DNA of 64,000 bases from Neopestalotiopsis rosae (taxonomy: Eukaryota; Ascomycota; Sordariomycetes; Amphisphaeriales; Sporocadaceae): contig JALGAS010000006.1 in the NCBI GenBank assembly GCA_023078685.1, positions 1,054,001-1,118,000 of the forward strand. Reading direction: 5' to 3'. Positions 56,717 through 64,000 of the stretch are shown piece after piece. The first letter of the stretch is position 1; each line of letters opens with the position of its first letter. Both the position numbers and the translations under genes were made by a program. Below the pieces are notes generated by a model that saw nothing but the letters and a program-made list of their open reading frames with translations, was not told the DNA's origin and made no database searches.

Positions 56717-57971
56717 CTAGTCATACCAGATGGCGTTCATGCCAAACCCAGGCTCGGGTATCCTGACGCGGGCCACACGGCCGAGGAACTCGTCCTTCCA
56801 GCGGTAAATCTCGAGCCAGCCCTCCTGGTCGTCGGTGATGGCAACCCACTCGTCGCTAAAGTCGCAGGGGCTGACGGCGTTGCTGTGGCCGCCGCTGGTC
56901 GGGGTCGGGTTGAGGCAGATCTGCTCCTCGATGGAGCCGCAGTCGCGCAGGCGGAAGGCGGCGATGTAGCCCTGGAGGTCAAAGCTGTTGGCGCGCGCCG
57001 TGGCGAACAGGTACCTGCCCGACTGGGTGAGGGTGCACACGTCGGAGCGGTACATGGTCCACTCGTCCGGGATCCCCGGGGGGATCAGGGGGAACGAGTG
57101 GTGCGTGTAGACGGGCATGTGCGTCGCCGGGTCGATTACGTACTCGCACAGGCGGTTGCCGGCCTCCATGAGGGCGTACAGGTAGTTGCCGCTCGGGTGC
57201 ATGGCGACCCAGCGCGGGTGGTCGCGCGGGTCCGGGCACTCGACCGAGCCCACGAGCGCCACCTCGCCCGTCGCGGCGTCCTTCTTGTGCACCCACAGCT
57301 TGTTGGCCTTGAGGTCGGCCGAGTACAGGTAGGTCTCGGTCGGGTCAAAGACCATGCCGTGGATGCCCGTGTTGGGCTGGTAGTCGTAGTTTTGTACGTT
57401 CTCCTCCAGCTTTCCCGATGATGAAACCTTGAAGACGGAGCCTTGGCCGGCATGCTTGTAGAATGGGTTACAGTAAACGGCATATGGCTCCTTCTTGGCA
57501 GCCAGAAGGAAAATAGCTCGCGTATTTGTATCAGCCGACGAGGCCATGGCTGTAGGGGAAATATTCAGCAATGCATTCCTTCATGGCATAGATATCACAT
57601 GGACCAGCTATAGCAGATATAACCGTGCCAGTGACTTTGGCTACTCACGATCGTGGAGCATGGGATGCGATGCCTCGTGGACAATCTCAGTCGGGCTCTT
57701 GACAGAAAAGCTAGCCCACTTCTTCATGGCAGCGCCATAGAGATTCTTCTTATCATGCTATAAACATTATAAAGTCAGCATCTTATTCATTTCTTGATGG
57801 CACCAATCTCAAACAACCACTTACACTAAAGGTCATCCAAGAAATGGGCTCGTCCTTGGGAATCTCGGTCCGCTTCACCACCTCGCACGTCAACTTCTCA
57901 TCGTCAAAGGCGACTGTGAAAATGGCTCCCGGCGGAGTCCAGGTTCCGCACATGAGATGGTGAATGGGCAT
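56717..57971 (-). CDS. 3-carboxy-cis,cis-muconate cyclase
   Basis: The model is complement(join(56717..57549, 57649..57757, 57825..57971)), 362 aa. The protein starts HHLMCGTWTPPGAIFTVAFD and follows the fungal muconate-lactonising enzyme (CMLE) along its length, with GIHGMVFDPTETYLYSADL, DHPRWVAMHPSGNYLYALM and SGGHSNAVSPC. The family is a seven-bladed beta-propeller, unrelated to the bacterial enzymes. It converts 3-carboxy-cis,cis-muconate to the beta-ketoadipate-pathway lactone during protocatechuate degradation in the cytosol. Compared with the Neurospora enzyme as I remember it, the loop before YRSDVC seems shortened. Neighbours show no other pathway gene within 5 kb. Confidence 0.93.
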
Positions 57972-59213
57972 CTTTACGACGGTCTGGTGACGATAACGAC
58001 AACGGCTTAAAGATCGCAGTGATTTGAGCGGCGAGGCGATCCTCTGCATTCAGATACGAATGGGCTCGTGAATTGTCTACCCTTGTGGTGGTTTATTGCA
58101 GAATCACCCTTGGGTATAGTGTCTCGCTGTGAGCGGGTAGATGTCACGCTGCCTTGCTCGCCTCACTTGACTGGTCAGATATAATTGATTTTCAGAAATA
58201 AGAAGTAATACTAGAGTATCTTGTCTGCATCTCTTTTTCATGGCCTCGATTTATTTGGTCGCGTTTCTACCATAACCTACCTACCCATCCCCACAATGTC
58301 TCTTCTCGTCCCCATTTGCACCCGCTCACCAGTAGTATCAAGTGCCGTCAGTGCAATTGACCACTCATACAGCGGCTTTTCAACTCCCATGTGGGGATTT
58401 GTTGCCCCTACCCCTCCCACCTCCAGGCCGGAACGGGGCAAGGGGATGAATGTTCATCAGCGGGCCCAGTGCGCTCGGCTGGCCTTCGCGGTACTGGGCA
58501 GCCCATTTAGTACAGACTTTTGGCTGGCATGCCTCATGTACGGCCAATTGCTTCTCCGTCCTCACCTTCGAGGCACTTCTATTCATGGACCAGCCGAAGC
58601 ACTAAGAAAAATCATGTCTAAAGCATACTCGTCTAGTCTGAGCAAGACCTAACTTGAAGATCTCGTACAATTGATGAAAAACGGTGAGCAAATGGGGGTA
58701 TAGGCTGTACATATACTTGGCTCTCTCGCCGGTTGAGTGCATCACATGGTTTCCCCGGATCTTAATATTCACCTACTAACCCGCACCCCGCATAATGCCT
58801 TGCACACTAGCATGCAGTAATTGCTAACTCTTGACTTCGCACTTCAAAGCCCTGCATGTGTTCTTGCAGATAAGAACGTCTCCTAAACTGGGGAGCACGC
58901 GATCTGGCCGGCATACTTGCATAAGAGAGTACGCATAAGTTACGTACTGAAGGTACTGGCAGAAAACAAGGAGCGGCCAACAAAATAACGTGTGACTGAC
59001 CACTATTGAGATGATAATCAACAAAAGCACACTCAAATATAAGTCATGTTTCAGCCGATAGGTATGTTCCAATAACGCCTTGTTTTGAATACGCTGGCCC
59101 AAAATGTTACGCTGGAGTAAGTTTATCTGTACATCAAAAAGTATTCATACACGATGCCTATGTAGCCAGGCTCGAGCGAAATGTTGTCTGTCGTTGAAGT
59201 GCTCTAGCACTTA
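57972..59213. other. Intergenic region
   Basis: This holds the promoter of the muconate cyclase on the left and the 3' flank of the DUF21-CBS gene on the right. A plus-strand ORF at 58221-58652 has an ATG at 58296 but no domain, and was not accepted. Confidence 0.4.
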
Positions 59214-61680
59214 TTATTTACCACCCTTCTTCTTCTTTTTCTTGTTCTTCTTCTTGCTAGACGATTGTCCCTGTCCCTGACTTGGACCACCGATCTTTGG
59301 CGACTCTGCTTCGTCTTCTGCGGCGGCACTGCTCTCGGCCTTCTTATCTTCTTCTACAGCTGGAAGAGGCTTTGATGGCGATGTAGGGCTGTTCTTGCTG
59401 CTCTCGGCCGCTTCATCTTCACCAGAGCTAGTGGCCTCGAGAACAAATTTTCGGACGCCACCAGTGTTGACCTCAATCTCAGTGATGCTGCCGCTTCGGA
59501 CATAACCTCTCTTAGCGCGTTGACGTTCAATGGCTGACAGGCTGGCATCGTTTGTGGACACTATGCTCTTAGATGAACCAGCCAGCGACGCGTTGCTAGC
59601 AACAGTCTTGATTTCAGCGGCAGGCTCTTTACCGGGGGCCTCTGGATCGGGGGTGATCAGGAGCTTGGGAGGTTCCTGGGTTGGTTCAGGTGCGGGCGAT
59701 TCGGATGGCGTTGTGTAGCTGGGGAAAGGGCTCTTATCTCCTCCCGAGTTGCCGTTCTGATCCGGTCTCAGCAGGCTTGTCCGCTCGTTGACGCCGTTAA
59801 GGTCACCGTTTTCAGGCGCTTCAGCCGCAATCGACCCGGAACGTGTGTTGCCACCACCTGGCTTGATCTTCACGGACTGAACCTTTGTGCTCTTGGGATT
59901 GGAGGCCGGGTTGGATGGACCCAGATGCTTCAGGTGACCCTTCATTTCCTCATAGTTGGCCTTGACGGGAATGGTGGTGCGCACTAACTTGCCATCCTGA
60001 CCAGTGGAGCTGCGACGCATAAGGAGAGTAGTTCTGGGGCTGCTGGAGAGAATAGACGGGGACGGGTTTCGGCCGCTGATAGAGGCGGTGCGGCTCTTCT
60101 GCAATTGCCTTTCTTCATCCGCGTCATCGTCAAGGTCAATCAACTTTCCATCCTTTACGGCGGCATCTTTGATCATAACATCCTTGCGCTGAACTCGGGC
60201 CTTGGGTGCAGGGTGGCTTCGGCGGATCGCCTTGTGAACATCAACGTACACATCGGACTCGTCAATAATTTCCCTAAAAGCACAATAAGTAAGTGGATAC
60301 AAGTACGCCTAGAAAATTTACTCACTCTCCAATAAGTTCCTCGATAACATCTTCAAGAGTAACGACTCCCAGTGCGCCATGGGCTTCGCCGGGGTACTCA
60401 GAGATCATGACCATGTGCGACTTGCCCTCTTGGAAAAAGTTCAGGATATCCAAGCAGCTAGTCTCTGGGCGAGTTTCGGGCAGGGCGGCCAAAGCAAAGT
60501 CTCTAACTCTTTTGGCGTCCTCGGGATCATAGGTGATAAGCATCTTGACAAGCAACATTCCGACAAAATCATTTCTGTTACCAGCCTTGTGGATGGGAAT
60601 ACGGGAGAACCCTGCCTCTGAGACTTGAGTCGTGATGTTCTCGTCCAGGATAGTGTCTTCTGAGAGGATCAAAACATCATCCATAGGCGTCATGACTTCT
60701 TCAACTGGCTTGCGCTTGAGATCAAGGACGGCGCTGATGATGGTGACCTCGTCCTCGTTCAACCTCTCACTGGCCTCGCCGAGTGACTGGTGCAGGGTGA
60801 CCAGTGTCTTGAGACCGCTCTTCTTGTAGACAGTGCCGTGGTCCTCACCAAGGAGCCAGTCAAGGAGTTTAGCTGTAGGCCAGGCAATGGGGAACACTGG
60901 GAATATCAATGTCAGCTACTCAAATTGGGACGTTTCGTGTATGCATTCCTTGGAGCCTGTGACTTGCGCACCAGGCTCTACTTGATGGGGCGAGCACTGG
61001 AGTGGGCGCATGGAAAGAGAGCAAAAGCGACTGGATTTGACTTACTGGCCCACATCAACATAAGTACGGGTTTCGACATGTAGCCACCGATCTGAAGGCC
61101 GTAACGGACGCAGATGGACTGGGGTAGGACTTCACCGAAAATGACTGGTTCTTATGGTCAGTATGCGTTCCCGAATCGAAAATGATACCAACTTGACAGC
61201 ATCTAGAGGCAGTATCATACCGATCAAGACTGTGCTGCCAACGACGGCTGCGACACCGCCGCCAAAGCATCTATCCAGGACAACGGGCAGCGTTTCGTTG
61301 ACAATAACGTTTGACAGCAGGAGGGTAACCAGAACCCAATGCTTTCCCTTTTTCAGCAGGTCGTAGACGCGCTTGGCGTTCTTACGCTGAGGCTCTTCCC
61401 GATCCTGCGCAATGACCTGAAGGTAAATGCTGTCCTGGCCCATCAAAGCAATGGTCAAGCCGGCAAAGGCACCACCGGCGAGGACGAGCACCATGGATAC
61501 GATGTAGAGCACCCAGAGGGCGCTGCCCTCGGCCTCTTCAGGCTCTTCATTGTGAGATCGAATCGAAAGCGGTGCGGCCGCGACGGTGGAATAGCCGAGG
61601 GTGAGAACGCGTCCGAGACCGAGCACGGCAGGACGTACTGTGCGGAAAATATCCGACGACCTCTGTCGTGGTTGCGGCAT
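59214..61680 (-). CDS. MAM3: DUF21-CBS membrane protein, CNNM/Mam3-like
   Basis: Four exons close in phase: complement(join(59214..60273, 60326..60896, 61046..61144, 61221..61680)), 729 aa. A DUF21 domain with about four membrane segments comes first ([48 protein letters not shown]). A cytosolic pair of CBS domains follows ([11 protein letters not shown].., [39 protein letters not shown]). The last 330 residues are low-complexity, Ser/Pro/acidic, ending in a lysine-rich tail. Yeast Mam3 sits in the vacuolar membrane and affects Mn/Mg homeostasis and mitochondrial shape; human CNNMs handle Mg. An upstream in-frame ATG at 61749 would add 23 residues. The symbol is by family. Confidence 0.9.
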
Positions 61681-63287
61681 GGTGAAGACGCGCGCAACCA
61701 ACAGGTCACGAATTGTCGATGTTGTCTCGGTGTTTCGAGAGGTAGTCAATTGACTGCGGTAGGTGGTGATAAGTTACTTTAGTGTAGAGGCTGATGGGTA
61801 AATGTTTGTCGAGAAATGCCTATCGTAAGAGTCTGGCCGTCGATCTATCTGTTGTCTAGAGTCTGTGGGTAATGTTATGGGCTCCGTTACAATAAAAGTC
61901 TCTCAGCCGAGGACTACTGATCCACTCTAGAGAGGGTCAGGTCAGAGTGGTGAAGCTCGAAGTAAGAGCGATGTCGAATTGAATTGGTGGTTGCAATTGC
62001 AATTGGTGCAGTTGCTATTGCTGGTGCTCCTCCACTCACGGACCTTCCAACTTCTCACGACTGCCCCGCGTCTTGAAAGCACGAGAGCAAGAAGCGCGTT
62101 GTGGACGTGAGGAGATGATCGTGTGCGTAGCTCTCTGGAAGAGAAAGAAAAAAAAACCCACGAGGGTGAGACCTTTGGACTCGGGAGCTTGGATCAGGGA
62201 CGCAGCAGGCAAGTGGAGCCTATCTCTGTGCTAAGGGTCGTGGTTCAATGGAACTCGCGGGGTGGAGGCACTGAGGCGTATGTTGTTGGCAAGTTGCAGT
62301 GTTGTACAGCACTACTGAAGGAGTGAGCTGCCGACTGCCGACCGGGGTGCTTGGTATCCTTGAAATGAGCTCATCAAAACGGGACATCTATCAGGCGAGC
62401 ATTTACAGCTGAAAGAGGCGCGACGGAATCGCTTCACGAGAATCTTGCAGACAATCCTCTCTCTTACTTCTGCTCAGAATACGTATGTAACCAACCAATT
62501 TTAGCTATTGAGGCTAAAGATGCCTCCGGCACACGATTTGACTCTCTCGACGTCATTGTTCGGTTCCATTAGGGCTTTTTTTGCGCTGCCGCATAGGTGC
62601 CGGGCCTAGATGGAAAAAAGGCCGATAGCTCTCGAAATATGACGAAATTCATTGGTGCGACCTTCGTACCTGCTATTAGCTTTCTACCTAGGTGCGGAAC
62701 GAGATTAGTATCACCGGAGAGCTATAATACCTCTGTTAATCAGAACCTATTATGTGAATTTTTCTATACAGTATACAATATTGAACATGCTTGAAAAGCA
62801 ACGTGCATATAGAGTTACGAATGACTGACGATATTGCTACGCACAATCAAAAGCCCCAGTCGCTGCGGTTCCTCGACCTGAGTTAGGTCTTTCGCCGAGA
62901 TAACAATTAGTTGCGCCGCAGATGGATGCAGCTAGGTGGAACGCCGCTCCGCACCATTTAATATAATCAAGTTTGCTTCTTTTTCTCTTCCTACACTATT
63001 CGGTGATTCGACAATGGACATTCCTTTTGACGTTCATCACCTGCACACTTTACTGAATATACGAGAAGCAAATGAGTTGGACATGCACCCGGCCGAGCTG
63101 GCTGCGGCTCTTTGCATGTCCGTGGGCGTGCTATTGCAATGGCGATTGAGCAGAATGAGAATTGATGATACATCCCAGCTCGTTCCTTCAGAAGCGCTTC
63201 CAAGAGCAGAGCTATCAATCACGCGACTCTTGACGCCAAACACGTCTGACTCTAGCTCATTCATTGTACCTAAGAGATCAACACACT
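61681..63287. other. Intergenic region
   Basis: 1.6 kb without a recognised gene. The left part is the promoter of the DUF21-CBS gene. A plus-strand ORF at 62936-63364 with an internal ATG at 63014 has no domain and runs into the oxygenase 3' end, so it is not accepted. Confidence 0.4.
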
Positions 63288-64000
63288 CTAGGCTACCTGG
63301 GCTGGTTGCTTTGCCCGACCATACGTCGTTCCAAGCCTCTCCAGCATGTGTTCCTCTGCCGTAATGACTTTGCCCGTAAGCGGTGCGCTTCCATCAAAAG
63401 GCACAAGCTTGACATCAGTGTTGCCATCCACGAAAAAGGGTACCGAGTATCTGTCGCCCAGGCTCTTGTTGATCACTCGGTGCGTCGCACTCTTGTACGC
63501 GTTCTTGGTCCATATCGACAACATGTCGCCGATATTCACGACATAGGCGTCTGGGTTGGGTGGAACCGGCACCCACTCATTGGCGGCATCGTTCAGTACC
63601 TCGAGACCACCAGACATGTCTTGCCAAAGCAATGTGATGGCTCCTGAAGCGCGTATTAGTCATCTTCCATTTGAAAATGCCTACACGAAACTGTCTGGCT
63701 TACCAAAATCTGTATGGGCTCCAGCACCTAGCTGTCGGGCATCTGTAGACTTTTGCGGCGGGTAATGCAGCAGTCGGATGGAGCAGACGGGGTCATTTGA
63801 CATGAACGGCACAAAGATGTCTTGGCCATATGGAAGACCCTTGGCCAGAATTTCCATGATCTTGTTGGCCAGGCTCAAGCATTCCGAATAGTATTGTTCC
63901 GTCGGTGCCTTCATTATTTCTTCGGGGATCTCTGCTGGAAATAAATTCTCGCCGATCAAATGAGGATGAAGCTTTGCTCGGTCATCGTCGGCCGGTATAT
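63288..64000 (-). CDS. 2-oxoglutarate/Fe(II) oxygenase, IPNS-like, 5' part outside the window
   Basis: Exons complement(63288..63643, 63704..>64000), with an intron in phase; about 216 C-terminal residues are visible. The jelly-roll core of the isopenicillin-N-synthase-like family is clear. The iron ligands HxD lie in GAGAHTDFGAITLLWQD, the distal His in SATHRVIN, and the 2-oxoglutarate-binding RxS in RYSVPFFVDGN. The block DDDRAKLHPHLIGENLFP upstream fits the fungal group of these enzymes. They hydroxylate, desaturate or ring-close small molecules, including secondary metabolites and hormones; the substrate is unknown. The N-terminal half (DIOX_N) would lie beyond base 64000. Confidence 0.9.

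Noticed and set aside
58221..58652. Plus-strand ORF of 143 codons
   Set aside because: It has no domain or signal peptide and no splice or promoter support.
62936..63364. Plus-strand 142-codon ORF next to the oxygenase
   Set aside because: It has no domain, its end overlaps the oxygenase exon, and its codon pattern is unconvincing.

Overview
The window looks like a piece of a filamentous ascomycete genome (Pezizomycotina, probably Sordariomycetes). Genes are split by many short introns of about 50-100 bases with GT..CTGAC/CTAAC..AG signals. There are fungus-specific families (UstYa/DUF3328, SesA-NACHT-ankyrin STAND proteins, Zn2Cys6 regulators), and the muconate cyclase at 56.7-58.0 kb is of the Neurospora type. 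I assign no species. Gene models were built by reading splice sites and frame by eye, and nearly all of them close in phase.

Left part (0.6-6.8 kb): an accessory block with an AusD-type methyltransferase, two UstYa-like (DUF3328) membrane oxidases and, between the oxidases, a tiny secreted-peptide gene. One oxidase is divergent from the peptide gene and the other lies downstream on the same strand. This is the layout expected of a small RiPP (dikaritin-like) locus, and it is the best candidate here for an undescribed system. The peptide has no repeated Kex2-flanked cores, so the assignment is a hypothesis.

7.4-25.1 kb: metabolic and transport genes. These are a sugar-porter MFS protein, an NmrA-like Rossmann protein, an ACS/Dal5-type MFS permease convergent with a LigI-type amidohydrolase, a Dabb-domain protein, an ATP-grasp ligase divergent from a Zn2Cys6 regulator, and an aldehyde dehydrogenase. 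Gene-poor stretches (10.0-11.5, 12.5-14.5 and 25.1-27.2 kb) separate them.

27.2-44.4 kb: conserved genes (casein kinase II beta, a JmjC/cupin protein, COX15, cytosolic lysyl-tRNA synthetase) surround a very large NLR-type gene (SesA-like domain, NACHT, long ankyrin array). Its frame is broken by one extra base in a C6 run. A CE16-like secreted esterase follows it.

44.4-64.0 kb: a 10-cysteine small secreted protein with a Kex2 site, a Mn-type CDF transporter divergent from a ZIP transporter, 3-carboxy-cis,cis-muconate cyclase, a CNNM/Mam3-like DUF21-CBS protein, and a 2-oxoglutarate oxygenase cut by the right edge.
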